Shown: positions 17,623 to 25,539 of the stretch, in pieces
How the letters are laid out: each line of letters starts with the position of its first letter
How positions within the stretch are numbered: position 1 is the first letter of the stretch
DNA from: Ignavibacteria bacterium UBA2373
GTDB taxonomy: Bacteria > Bacteroidota > Ignavibacteria > Kapaibacteriales > UBA961
Reading direction: 5' to 3'
Assembly (NCBI GenBank): GCA_002344005.1
Contig: DDTD01000037.1
Span: 1-34,375, forward strand
DNA: 34,375 nucleotides
The notes under the pieces: model-generated
What the model saw: only the letters and a program-made list of their open reading frames with translations
Told to the model about the DNA's origin: nothing
The model's database searches: none
Position numbers and translations under genes: made by a program

Positions 17623-18485
17623 TGAAACTTATCGTAAGTGGTGTCGGTATATTCTCTTCGATACTTTCTCATTCTTTACGCTCTATTGTAGCATATTTTC
17701 TTTCTGCACTCATGATTGCAATAGATAAAAAACGTTATGCTCATACGAAAGAGAATATAGCGAATGCTTTCCCATCATTGAGTGAAGAAAAAATACGAGA
17801 AATTGCCACAAAAAGTTATCATAGTCTTGCTTTGACATTCTTAGAAATAGCAGCAATGCCGTATTGGTCTGTGCAAAAAATTTGTTCTAAAATTTCCTTT
17901 GAGAATATAGAGTTAATCAACCAAATTCATGAGCGCAATAAAGGTATTATACTCTTGTCAGGTCATTTCGGTAATTGGGAACTATTAGCATTTACTGCCG
18001 GCATACTTTCTTCTGTGCCTATGACTATTGTTGTTAAAAAACAAAGAGTTTCAGCAGTTGCCATTATGCTCGAAAAATTACGCACACGTGTCAATAATAC
18101 CGTTGTTGATGCTGATAATGCTGCCAAAGAAATTGTCCGTGATATATTACGCAAAAGACCTGTTGCTTTTCTCGTTGATCAAGCCGGTGATCCGCACAAA
18201 GATATATTTGTTGATTTTATGGGACGACCGGCTGTCACTCATGAAGCGCCCGCACAGCTTGCATTACGTTTTGGTGTGCCTATTATTATTGGTTTTGCTC
18301 GAAGAAATTCAGATGGTACTTATAGTGTCCGATTAGAAGAAATACACTTCGATGATTTATCCGATACACCGGAAGGACGTAAACAACTTACAAAAAGACA
18401 TGTAGCAGCTTTAGAAAATATTATATATCGTTATCCCGAACAATGGGCTTGGCAACATAAACGTTGGAAATATGAAGCACCATAA
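17622..18485 (+). CDS. LpxL/HtrB-family lipid acyltransferase
   Basis: 287 residues. The N-terminal hydrophobic segment serves as a membrane anchor. The catalytic H-x4-E motif is in GHFGNWE (H115, E120). RRYPEQWAWxHKRWK-type C-terminal residues appear as YRYPEQWAWQHKRWK, diagnostic of the lysophospholipid/lipid A acyltransferase group. The family adds a secondary acyl chain to Kdo-lipid A or related lipids at the inner membrane. RYAHTKENIANAFPSLSEEKI is also typical of LpxL homologues. Start and stop overlap both neighbours (one base with the GWxTD gene, 14 bases with the GT9 gene), so the three are one operon. The exact acceptor (lipid A or an ornithine-type lipid) is not decided by the sequence. 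Confidence 0.9.
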   Translation: MKLIVSGVGIFSSILSHSLRSIVAYFLSALMIAIDKKRYAHTKENIANAFPSLSEEKIREIATKSYHSLALTFLEIAAMPYWSVQKICSKISFENIELINQIHERNKGIILLSGHFGNWELLAFTAGILSSVPMTIVVKKQRVSAVAIMLEKLRTRVNNTVVDADNAAKEIVRDILRKRPVAFLVDQAGDPHKDIFVDFMGRPAVTHEAPAQLALRFGVPIIIGFARRNSDGTYSVRLEEIHFDDLSDTPEGRKQLTKRHVAALENIIYRYPEQWAWQHKRWKYEAP

Positions 18486-19527
18486 TTTTTTGGAAAATAT
18501 TCACACTATTGCGGTTATTCAAACTGCGTTTATAGGCGATATAGCTTTGACTATACCATTGTTAGCTTTGCTCAAAAAGACATTTATTTACAGTAATATT
18601 GTGTTTATTACAACACCTGTGGGAGCTGAACTTGCACAATCGTTTCAAGAAATTGATACTATTATTGTGTTTGATAAGAAAAAAAAACATCGTTCTTTTA
18701 GGAGCATGAATAACTTAGCGAAGGAAATTTCTTTATTGTCGCTTGATATATTATTTGTTCCTCATACATCATTACGAACAAATCTTTTATGTGGTTTGAT
18801 ACGATATTATTCTTCTCAATCTATTGTTTCAGTCGGATATAAAGAAAATGCTCTATCATGGTTATTAACAAAAACAATCAAAAAAATGACTGTAGGTCAT
18901 GAAATTGAGAAATTATGCTCATTATTTACGATATTATCCGGTGAAAAATATGCTGTCAATATTTTTCATAGCTGGAATTACAGACTTAATCAGTCGGTCG
19001 TGAGAATAGGGGACGATATACAACAGATAGTGCAACATAGTGTGGTTTTAGCACCCGCTTCCGTCTGGAAAACAAAAGAATGGGGCAAAGAAAAATGGAT
19101 AGAATTGGCAAGGTATCTTCGGAATAAAGGGAAAAATGTTGTTTTGATAGGCAGTCAAGCCGACCAAGAGCTTTGTGAATCTATCGCAGGTCTGAGTGGA
19201 GCCGTTTCTCTTGCCGGCAAGACCACATTATCCCAAACTTTGTCGGTTTTGCAAATGGCGGAAGTGCTCATTTCCAATGACAGCGCACCGGCTCATTTGG
19301 CATATCTTGCACATTGCAAGGTAATTATGATATATGGACCGACAGTTCCTGAATTTGGTTTTTTTCCGCCGGATCCACGAAGTATCATTGTACAAAATAG
19401 CCGATTGCAGTGCCGTCCCTGTCATCATCATGGCAAACATATATGCCCGCTCGGGACGCATGAATGTATGAAATCTATTGATGTACGGGAGATTGGTCAT
19501 TTAATCATCACAAAAGAAGGGAGCTAA
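18472..19527 (+). CDS. GT9-family glycosyltransferase (LPS heptosyltransferase-like)
   Basis: 351 residues with the GT-B fold of family 9. The N-domain has IAVIQTAFIGDIALTIPLL (13-31) with the IGD motif. The C-domain has APASVWKTKEW (194-204), the sugar-nucleotide site SNDSAPAHLA (268-277), and a Cys cluster CxxC...C...C near the C-terminus (LQCRPC, HICPLGTHEC) common in this family. It probably adds heptose or a similar sugar to the LPS inner core. It overlaps the acyltransferase gene by 14 bases. The donor sugar cannot be decided; ADP-heptose synthesis genes are not in the window. Confidence 0.88.
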   Translation: MKHHNFLENIHTIAVIQTAFIGDIALTIPLLALLKKTFIYSNIVFITTPVGAELAQSFQEIDTIIVFDKKKKHRSFRSMNNLAKEISLLSLDILFVPHTSLRTNLLCGLIRYYSSQSIVSVGYKENALSWLLTKTIKKMTVGHEIEKLCSLFTILSGEKYAVNIFHSWNYRLNQSVVRIGDDIQQIVQHSVVLAPASVWKTKEWGKEKWIELARYLRNKGKNVVLIGSQADQELCESIAGLSGAVSLAGKTTLSQTLSVLQMAEVLISNDSAPAHLAYLAHCKVIMIYGPTVPEFGFFPPDPRSIIVQNSRLQCRPCHHHGKHICPLGTHECMKSIDVREIGHLIITKEGS

Positions 19528-19560
19528 TCTGCTGTGATATCCTACGAATACGTATTTTTG
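19528..19560 (+). promoter_or_regulatory. Candidate promoter of the hmgA gene cluster
   Basis: A perfect -7 box TATTTTTG lies at 19553-19560. A weak -33 element TCTG is at 19528-19531, 21 bases upstream. Transcription would start near 19567, 34 bases before the hmgA ATG, so hmgA does not depend on the preceding GWxTD operon. Confidence 0.55.
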
Positions 19561-19600
19561 CGCAACAAAGAACATTTATATCATTTATTCTGTATTCTCT

Positions 19601-20890
19601 ATGTCTGAATTACAATATATGTCGGGTTTTGGCAATGAATTTGCCACTGAAGCAGAACCGAATGCTTTACCAAAAGGACAAAATTCTCCACAAAAAGTGC
19701 CGTATAACCTCTATGCGGAGCAGATAAGCGGCTCACCGTTTACAGCACCGCGCCATACGAATCAAAGGTCATGGCTCTATCGAATACGTCCCTCTGTCGT
19801 ACATAAACCGTTCAAACAAATTGATAATAATTTATTGCGATCAACGCCATTTGATGAAGTGCCGACACCGCCGAATCAATTGCGTTGGAGTCCGATACCG
19901 ATACCGGAAAAACCAACGGATTTTATTAGTGGTATGGTGACAATTGCCGGCAATGGTGATTGTTCTATGCATAATGGACTGGCTATTCATGTGTATGCAG
20001 CAAATAAAAATATGGAAAAGACTTTTTTCTATAATGCTGATGGTGAAATGCTTATTGTGCCACAACTGGGTGCATTGCGCATAGACACCGAGATGGGACG
20101 TATGGATGTTGCTCCCGGTGAAATTTGTGTTATTCAACGCGGTATTAAATTTCGAGTAGATTTATTACATGAAAGTGCGCGTGGTTATATATGTGAAAAT
20201 TATGGCAGCAATTTCCGCTTACCTGATTTAGGTCCAATTGGTGCAAATGGATTGGCTAATCCGAGAGATTTTCTTACTCCTGTTGCACGATATGAAAATA
20301 TTGATGGTGATTTTACTGTTATTGCAAAATTCTTGGGGAATTTATGGGAAGCTCCTATTGATCATTCACCCTTAGACATTGTGGCATGGCATGGTAATTA
20401 TGCACCATATAAATACGATTTAGCAACATTTAACACAATTAATACAGTATCATTCGATCACCCTGATCCTTCCATATTTACAGTACTGACTGCACCGTCG
20501 GAAATACCCGGAACAGCAAATTGTGATTTTGTTATATTTCCTCCGCGTTGGATGGTTGCTGAAAATACATTCCGACCGCCATGGTTCCATCGCAATTTTA
20601 TGAATGAATTTATGGGACTGATTTTTGGTCAATATGATGCAAAAGCGGAAGGTTTTGTGCCGGGTGGATGCAGCTTACATAATTGTATGTCGGGACATGG
20701 ACCTGATGCCGCAACCCACAAAGCAGCAACAAATGCACAATTAGTTCCTCATAAACAGGAAAATACATTGGCATTTATGTTTGAAACACGTTTTGTGTGT
20801 AAACCGACAAAATATGCAATGGAAACGGGTGAATTACAGCATGATTATTATCAATGCTGGCAAGGCTTACAACCACAATTTTCAAAATAG
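19601..20890 (+). CDS. hmgA: Homogentisate 1,2-dioxygenase
   Basis: 429 residues, the family length. It opens the ring of homogentisate to maleylacetoacetate with Fe(II) and O2 in tyrosine/phenylalanine breakdown. The opening MSGFGNEFATEAEPNALP is diagnostic. The iron ligands are all present: H330 and E336 in WFHRNFMNEFMG, and H366 in SGHGPD, with H360 in SLHNCM, matching human H335, E341, H371 and H365. No hpd or fumarylacetoacetase gene is in the window, so the rest of the pathway must lie elsewhere if complete. It is followed after three bases by a GNAT gene. Confidence 0.97.
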   Translation: MSELQYMSGFGNEFATEAEPNALPKGQNSPQKVPYNLYAEQISGSPFTAPRHTNQRSWLYRIRPSVVHKPFKQIDNNLLRSTPFDEVPTPPNQLRWSPIPIPEKPTDFISGMVTIAGNGDCSMHNGLAIHVYAANKNMEKTFFYNADGEMLIVPQLGALRIDTEMGRMDVAPGEICVIQRGIKFRVDLLHESARGYICENYGSNFRLPDLGPIGANGLANPRDFLTPVARYENIDGDFTVIAKFLGNLWEAPIDHSPLDIVAWHGNYAPYKYDLATFNTINTVSFDHPDPSIFTVLTAPSEIPGTANCDFVIFPPRWMVAENTFRPPWFHRNFMNEFMGLIFGQYDAKAEGFVPGGCSLHNCMSGHGPDAATHKAATNAQLVPHKQENTLAFMFETRFVCKPTKYAMETGELQHDYYQCWQGLQPQFSK

Positions 20891-20893
20891 CGC

Positions 20894-21322
20894 ATGAATT
20901 TTATTGTTGTCGCCTATCAAAGTGAAGAATATTATCGTATGGTGGATTTACGCGATACGATATTACGAAAACCATTGGGATTAACTTTGGACTTGACTTC
21001 ATTAGGAAATGAGGCAGAATCAATACATGTAGCAGGGTTTGAGGGCAATACTTTACTGTGTTGCCTTTTACTCACCCCTTTGGATACAACTGTAATTCAA
21101 ATGCGACAAGTAGCTGTAGATACGGCACTTCAATCAAAGGGAATCGGTAAAAAATTAGTGCAATTTTCTGAAAACATTGCTCGTGAATTATCATTTAAAG
21201 AAATAATATTGCATGCAAGAAAAAATGTTGTCGGATTTTATGAAAAATTAGGATATTCAACCTATGGAGAGGAATATGTTGAAGTAACAATACCTCATAT
21301 CAATATGAAAAAGACACTCTGA
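20894..21322 (+). CDS. GNAT-family N-acetyltransferase
   Basis: 142 residues forming a single GNAT domain. The acetyl-CoA pyrophosphate loop is QSKGIGKKL (80-88), preceded by the beta-strand MRQVAVD. The C-terminal VVGFYEKLGYSTYGEEYVE has the typical FYEKLGF/Y motif. It resembles ElaA/YitI-type small acetyltransferases; the substrate is unknown. The start lies three bases after the hmgA stop, so it is probably co-transcribed with hmgA. Confidence 0.88.
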   Translation: MNFIVVAYQSEEYYRMVDLRDTILRKPLGLTLDLTSLGNEAESIHVAGFEGNTLLCCLLLTPLDTTVIQMRQVAVDTALQSKGIGKKLVQFSENIARELSFKEIILHARKNVVGFYEKLGYSTYGEEYVEVTIPHINMKKTL

Positions 21323-21327
21323 AGTTA

Positions 21328-22257
21328 ATGGAAGCAGATACAAATATACAAAGAAAAATAATGATTGTCGGTGCTCGCAGTAAAGTTGCGGAGGCAATTG
21401 TTCGAATGGTGCGTGCCGAATTAAATGCTTCGGTTATACTTGTTTCATCGGCAGATAATTTGGTTGGCGATATTGACGGTGTGACGCTTTATACTGTTAA
21501 GCATCACGATTACAAACAATTCAAAGAAATTGCCATAAAAGAACTTCCATCTGTTATGATTAATTGTGCAGCTATGACAGATGTAGATGCCTGTGAAATT
21601 GATAAAGAAGGCGCATGGTCATCGAATGTGACATTGGTAGATAATTTTCTACGTGCCGGAAAAGCAGTTGATGCCCATTGTCTTCATTTTTCTACTGATT
21701 ATATTTTTGATGGTAACAAAGGTCCTTATGGTGAAAATGATATACCGAACCCCATCAACTATTATGGAAGAACCAAGTTGGCATCTGAAAATATTTGCCA
21801 TTCATCCGGCGTGGATTGCACAATTTTACGCACAAATATTGTCTATGGACATTCTACGTATCGGCATATTGACTTTGTTCATTGGGTAATTGGCAGATTA
21901 GATATGGGTAAACCGTTTAAGGTGGTTGACGATCAGTTTGGTAATCCTACATTTGTTGATGATATTGCACTTGCGGTCAAAAAAGTGATTGAAAAAAAAC
22001 GTATCGGAATTTATAATATTTCGGGCAAAGATTACTGTAATCGTTATGAGTTCGCAAAAAATATTGCTAAGGTATTCAGCTATGACTCAACATTGATAAA
22101 TGCAATGACTTCTGAGGAACTTGGGCAAAAATCACCAAGACCAAAGCGAGCGGGACTTATTAATTTAAAAGCAGAAACTGATTTACAAATGAAATTTTGT
22201 GATTCAATTGCAGGAGTAACTACACTTCGCCATCAAATGCAAATGTGGGGAAAATAA
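21328..22257 (+). CDS. RmlD-like SDR family sugar-nucleotide reductase
   Basis: 309 residues resembling dTDP-4-dehydrorhamnose reductase. NCAAMTDVDACE (79-90) is the RmlD signature, and HFSTDYIFDGNKGPYGE (120-136) and the catalytic Y146-x3-K150 (YYGRTK) are present, followed by TILRTNIVYG. The N-terminal nucleotide loop reads VGARSKVAEA, where two of the usual glycines of GxxGxxG are replaced, so cofactor binding may differ. No rmlA, rmlB or rmlC gene is nearby. It follows the GNAT gene after five bases and converges on pssA with only seven bases between stops. The start at 21328 is the first ATG; another lies at 21361. Confidence 0.82.
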   Translation: MEADTNIQRKIMIVGARSKVAEAIVRMVRAELNASVILVSSADNLVGDIDGVTLYTVKHHDYKQFKEIAIKELPSVMINCAAMTDVDACEIDKEGAWSSNVTLVDNFLRAGKAVDAHCLHFSTDYIFDGNKGPYGENDIPNPINYYGRTKLASENICHSSGVDCTILRTNIVYGHSTYRHIDFVHWVIGRLDMGKPFKVVDDQFGNPTFVDDIALAVKKVIEKKRIGIYNISGKDYCNRYEFAKNIAKVFSYDSTLINAMTSEELGQKSPRPKRAGLINLKAETDLQMKFCDSIAGVTTLRHQMQMWGK

Positions 22258-22264
22258 TCGTTTT

Positions 22265-22990
22265 TTACTTAGCTTTTTTCTTTGTTTTTATGATAGTATT
22301 ATAGATGTGTCGTGATGCGCCGAATACCATGTATAATACCATAAATGGAAACAAAGTGTATCCTTTTGTAAATAAGACACTTCCACACAATATGATAAAC
22401 AATATATATGCAAGAGGACTTTCCTTTAATCCTTTGAGTGATGGTCTGGGTAAATTATCATATTTAATTCTACTTACCATTGTCAGACCAACAATAATCC
22501 CTACTAAAGCACCATCAATAGATTGGGAAAACAAAGTACCTGAGGTATTTAAACCAAAAAATAATACATAAGAAACAACGGTTAAAGCTCCCGCAGGAAT
22601 AGGCATGCCCGTAAAATATTTTTTGTCTTCGAGAGAAGTTAATTCTACATTAAAACGTGCTAAACGAAATACGCCCGCCAAAGCAGGAATACTTGCAAGT
22701 AAAATTCCAAAAGTATGGGAATGTTGTAAGCAGACTTCATAGAGTAAAAAAGAAGGCGCAACACCAAAACTTGTAGCATCGCACAATGAATCTAATTGTA
22801 CACCCAAAGGTGATGCTGAACGGGTTAATCGCGCGACGAATCCATCTAAAGCGTCAAATATTCCTGCAAAAAGAATAAATAATCCGGCATCGAAGAATTT
22901 ACCATCGGAAATAGCAATTATTGCGCTAAATCCACAGAATAAATTTGCTAAAGTGAATAAATTGGGTACTATTGAACGTGAAATTCTCAT
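22265..22990 (-). CDS. pssA: CDP-diacylglycerol-serine O-phosphatidyltransferase
   Basis: 241 residues, multi-spanning. It makes phosphatidylserine, the precursor of phosphatidylethanolamine, at the inner membrane. The CDP-alcohol phosphatidyltransferase motif D-G-x2-A-R-x8-G-x3-D-x3-D is complete: DG at 49-50, AR at 53-54, G63, D67 and D71. MRISRSIVPNLFTLANLFCGF is the usual start of bacterial PssA type II. The start overlaps the coaE stop by four bases (ATGA). It is the last gene of the uvrB-to-pssA series. No psd gene is seen. Confidence 0.92.
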   Translation of the reverse strand: MRISRSIVPNLFTLANLFCGFSAIIAISDGKFFDAGLFILFAGIFDALDGFVARLTRSASPLGVQLDSLCDATSFGVAPSFLLYEVCLQHSHTFGILLASIPALAGVFRLARFNVELTSLEDKKYFTGMPIPAGALTVVSYVLFFGLNTSGTLFSQSIDGALVGIIVGLTMVSRIKYDNLPRPSLKGLKESPLAYILFIILCGSVLFTKGYTLFPFMVLYMVFGASRHIYNTIIKTKKKAK

Positions 22991-23670
22991 TGTGTGTCTT
23001 CCATAGTATCGTCGTTTGTCAAATTCTCATCATCAGTTGAATATACAACCGGTAAATGGGGAATTAATCCCAAAATAAAATGAATGGAATCTTCTAATTT
23101 ATCAAGTCCGGCATCGTTCTCTATAACAAAATCAGCTTGATTTTTTACCCAACCTTGATCAGCTTGTTCTTTTATGCGTAATTGTATCTGTTCCTTCGTC
23201 ATTTCAGGATTCCTTTGTATTACTCTCTGAATCCGTATTTCTTCGGGGGCAGCTACGGCAATAACATAATCGAATGCATCTTCGAGACCTGATTCATATA
23301 ATAAAGCAATTTCGGCAAAAATACACTTTTCACCTTGTTCATCAAGCTTTTCTGCCATGTCAATAATTGCATCTAAGGTTGCAGGATGAACAATACTATT
23401 GAGTTTTTTTATTTTCTCTTTGTTTTCTTTCGAAAATACAAGAGAAGATAAATGTGCGGTATTTAATGTACCATTAGGCAGAAAAGTTGCATTACCGTAT
23501 TCTACTATTAATCGAGTTTTCACGTTTTCGTCATTTTCTATTACATGTCGTGCAACTTCATCTGCTGAAATAACGGAATAGCCATGCTCTCGTATTATAT
23601 TTGATACAGTAGATTTTCCACTGCCGATGCCGCCGGTTATTGCAATAAAAAGTGCTCTCGACTCACTCAT
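22987..23670 (-). CDS. coaE: Dephospho-CoA kinase
   Basis: 227 residues. It phosphorylates the 3'-hydroxyl of dephospho-CoA, the last step of CoA synthesis. The P-loop GGIGSGKST is at 13-21, followed by the substrate-site VISADEVARHVIE and the lid-region HPATLDAI. The C-terminal tail (~20 residues, rich in Asp, Glu and Asn) is unusual for the family and probably disordered. It overlaps the upstream TPR gene by eight bases and pssA by four, so all three are coupled. Confidence 0.95.
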   Translation of the reverse strand: MSESRALFIAITGGIGSGKSTVSNIIREHGYSVISADEVARHVIENDENVKTRLIVEYGNATFLPNGTLNTAHLSSLVFSKENKEKIKKLNSIVHPATLDAIIDMAEKLDEQGEKCIFAEIALLYESGLEDAFDYVIAVAAPEEIRIQRVIQRNPEMTKEQIQLRIKEQADQGWVKNQADFVIENDAGLDKLEDSIHFILGLIPHLPVVYSTDDENLTNDDTMEDTQ

Positions 23671-24571
23671 GCTCTTGTTCCTGAGAATTGGAAAAGTTAT
23701 TACTAAGTAGTTCTAATCTCTTCAAACGTTTATCTTCATTTTGTTGTAACCAAATGTCATGACGTAATAAGTCAAAAGCATGTGCAAAGTGGGGAGTTGC
23801 TTCTTGTTCTCTTCCCATGGAAAGTAAAATTTCACCTAATTCTTCTGATATATATCCATCTTCCGGAAAATTTGCAGCTTGGCGATTTTCTAATAGAGTT
23901 AGTTGCGCTTGTAATGCTTCTTGTAAATGACCTTGTGCGCGTAATGTTCTGGCTAAAGACCATTCAGCAATAAATTCTTCATTGAGTAAATTTCTTTCTG
24001 CATACCATGCTTTAGATTTTTGAAAAATTGTATATGCTTTTTGATAATTCTCAGAAAAAAAGTATGTCCATGCAGTATTGTTATAGAGACTACCAAGCCA
24101 TTTTTTTGCTCTTGGATGTATTGATTTTTCAGCAATGTCAATTGCTATAGTATTCCATTCCAATGATTGTAATCCTTTTTCAATTATGCCCAACATGTGA
24201 GCTGCATCTATAGCATAAAAATCTTCATGCAATTCTATTGCAAGAGTATAGCTCTTCAAAAAATATTCATTGGCATGGGATGTTCTTGAAGAATGGAGTA
24301 ATCGTCCATATTCTAAATAATACCGTACTAATGCTACTGACGAAGTATTATTGATTAAAGCATCAGCATCGGCAAGTGTTGCAAAGGCACGTTCATACTG
24401 TTGTTGTAAACCGATTGCACGAGCTTGTTGAGTTAATAACTCTGCATATAATAATGGCAGTGTCCCAGGGTTTATTTGTGCAATAGCTTGGGTAAAACAT
24501 TGTTCGGACTTAATAGGATCCATATAGTCCCACAAGGCATCTATATCTTGAGAATCTGCTAATGTATTCAT
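23663..24571 (-). CDS. Tetratricopeptide-like repeat protein, function unknown
   Basis: 302 residues, almost wholly helical, with no signal peptide or membrane segment, so cytoplasmic. TPR-like helical pairs are visible, for example LLYAELLTQQARAIGLQQQYERAFATLADADAL, YNNTAWTYFFSENYQKAYTIFQKSKAW, and EELGEILLSMGREQEATPHFAHAFDLL. The C-terminus is polar (SNSQEQEHE). I do not recognise a named family. It overlaps coaE by eight bases and follows the GT2 gene by six, so it is made with them, but the sequence does not show a partner. Confidence 0.75.
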   Translation of the reverse strand: MNTLADSQDIDALWDYMDPIKSEQCFTQAIAQINPGTLPLLYAELLTQQARAIGLQQQYERAFATLADADALINNTSSVALVRYYLEYGRLLHSSRTSHANEYFLKSYTLAIELHEDFYAIDAAHMLGIIEKGLQSLEWNTIAIDIAEKSIHPRAKKWLGSLYNNTAWTYFFSENYQKAYTIFQKSKAWYAERNLLNEEFIAEWSLARTLRAQGHLQEALQAQLTLLENRQAANFPEDGYISEELGEILLSMGREQEATPHFAHAFDLLRHDIWLQQNEDKRLKRLELLSNNFSNSQEQEHE

Positions 24572-24577
24572 CAGTAT

Positions 24578-25534
24578 TTATCGTGAATGCGGATGTTCAT
24601 AAATATCTTCAATAATAAATAAAGGTCTTTGCTTTGATTCATCATGAATTCTTCCTAAGTATTCTCCGATTAACCCCAAAGAAAGTAATTGTGCCCCGCC
24701 AAGAATAAGTACCACTATCATCATAGATGACCAACCGGTAACAGTTGATGTTGTGAATAATGCCAAATAAAGAACGACAAGTGCATAAAGAAAACCTGTA
24801 ATAGCGATAAACAGCCCAATATAAGATGCCAATTTTAATGGTATTGATGAAAACGATGTAATACCATCAATAGCAAATTTTATCATTTTAGATAATGTAT
24901 ATTTTGTTGAGCCGGCAAAACGTTCATGTCGTTCATATTCATAGCCGATTTGATTGAACCCTATCCAAGAGACCATACCTCGAATAAATCGGTGCTTTTC
25001 GGTCATTGAATTAAAGACATCAACCACACGTCGCGACATTATACGAAAGTCGCCTGTATCCAAAGGTACATCAACATTAGTCAGTTTTTTTAATGTTCTG
25101 TAGAAAAATTTGGCAGTAATCAGTTTAAAATATGTTTCGCCTTCACGTTTTTTTCTTTGTGCATAGACGACATCATATCCTTGGAGCATCGTTGCATATA
25201 ATTCAGGAATAACTTCGGGTGGGTCTTGTAAATCACCGTCAATCACTACAACAGCATCGCCTTTCGCGGTTTCAATACCCGCCGTAATAGCAATCTGATG
25301 CCCATGATTGCGTGATAAATTAATGACGCGCATTCCCTTCATTATATAACACATTGATTGTAAAATCGGCAAAGAATTATCTTTTGAACCATCATTGACA
25401 TAAAGAATTTCAATTTCATCAGGACTTATGGAGAACCTTTCATAGAATATTGGGCGCAAATTTTCCATTCTCTCCACTAAGTGTGAAATAATATCTTGTT
25501 CATTATATATCGGTACCACAATTGATAATTTCAT
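24578..25534 (-). CDS. GT2-family polyprenyl-phosphate glycosyltransferase (DPM1/GtrB-like)
   Basis: 318 residues. The catalytic GT-A domain begins MKLSIVVPIYNEQDII, with the YVNDGSKDNS loop (45-54) and the metal and acceptor region DGDLQDPP (99-106). GDFRIMSRRVV and RFIRGM are typical of dolichol- or undecaprenyl-phosphate sugar transferases. Two C-terminal membrane segments follow (about 230-260 and 268-292), ending in the conserved LSLGLIGEYLGRIHDE. It probably transfers a hexose to undecaprenyl phosphate for later use on envelope glycans. It lies five bases after uvrB and before the TPR gene. Confidence 0.9.
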   Translation of the reverse strand: MKLSIVVPIYNEQDIISHLVERMENLRPIFYERFSISPDEIEILYVNDGSKDNSLPILQSMCYIMKGMRVINLSRNHGHQIAITAGIETAKGDAVVVIDGDLQDPPEVIPELYATMLQGYDVVYAQRKKREGETYFKLITAKFFYRTLKKLTNVDVPLDTGDFRIMSRRVVDVFNSMTEKHRFIRGMVSWIGFNQIGYEYERHERFAGSTKYTLSKMIKFAIDGITSFSSIPLKLASYIGLFIAITGFLYALVVLYLALFTTSTVTGWSSMMIVVLILGGAQLLSLGLIGEYLGRIHDESKQRPLFIIEDIYEHPHSR

Positions 25535-25539
25535 AGTAA

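Noticed and set aside
22258..22264. Shared terminator between the convergent RmlD-like and pssA genes
   Set aside because: Only T-rich tracts without a stem are seen in and around the seven-base gap.
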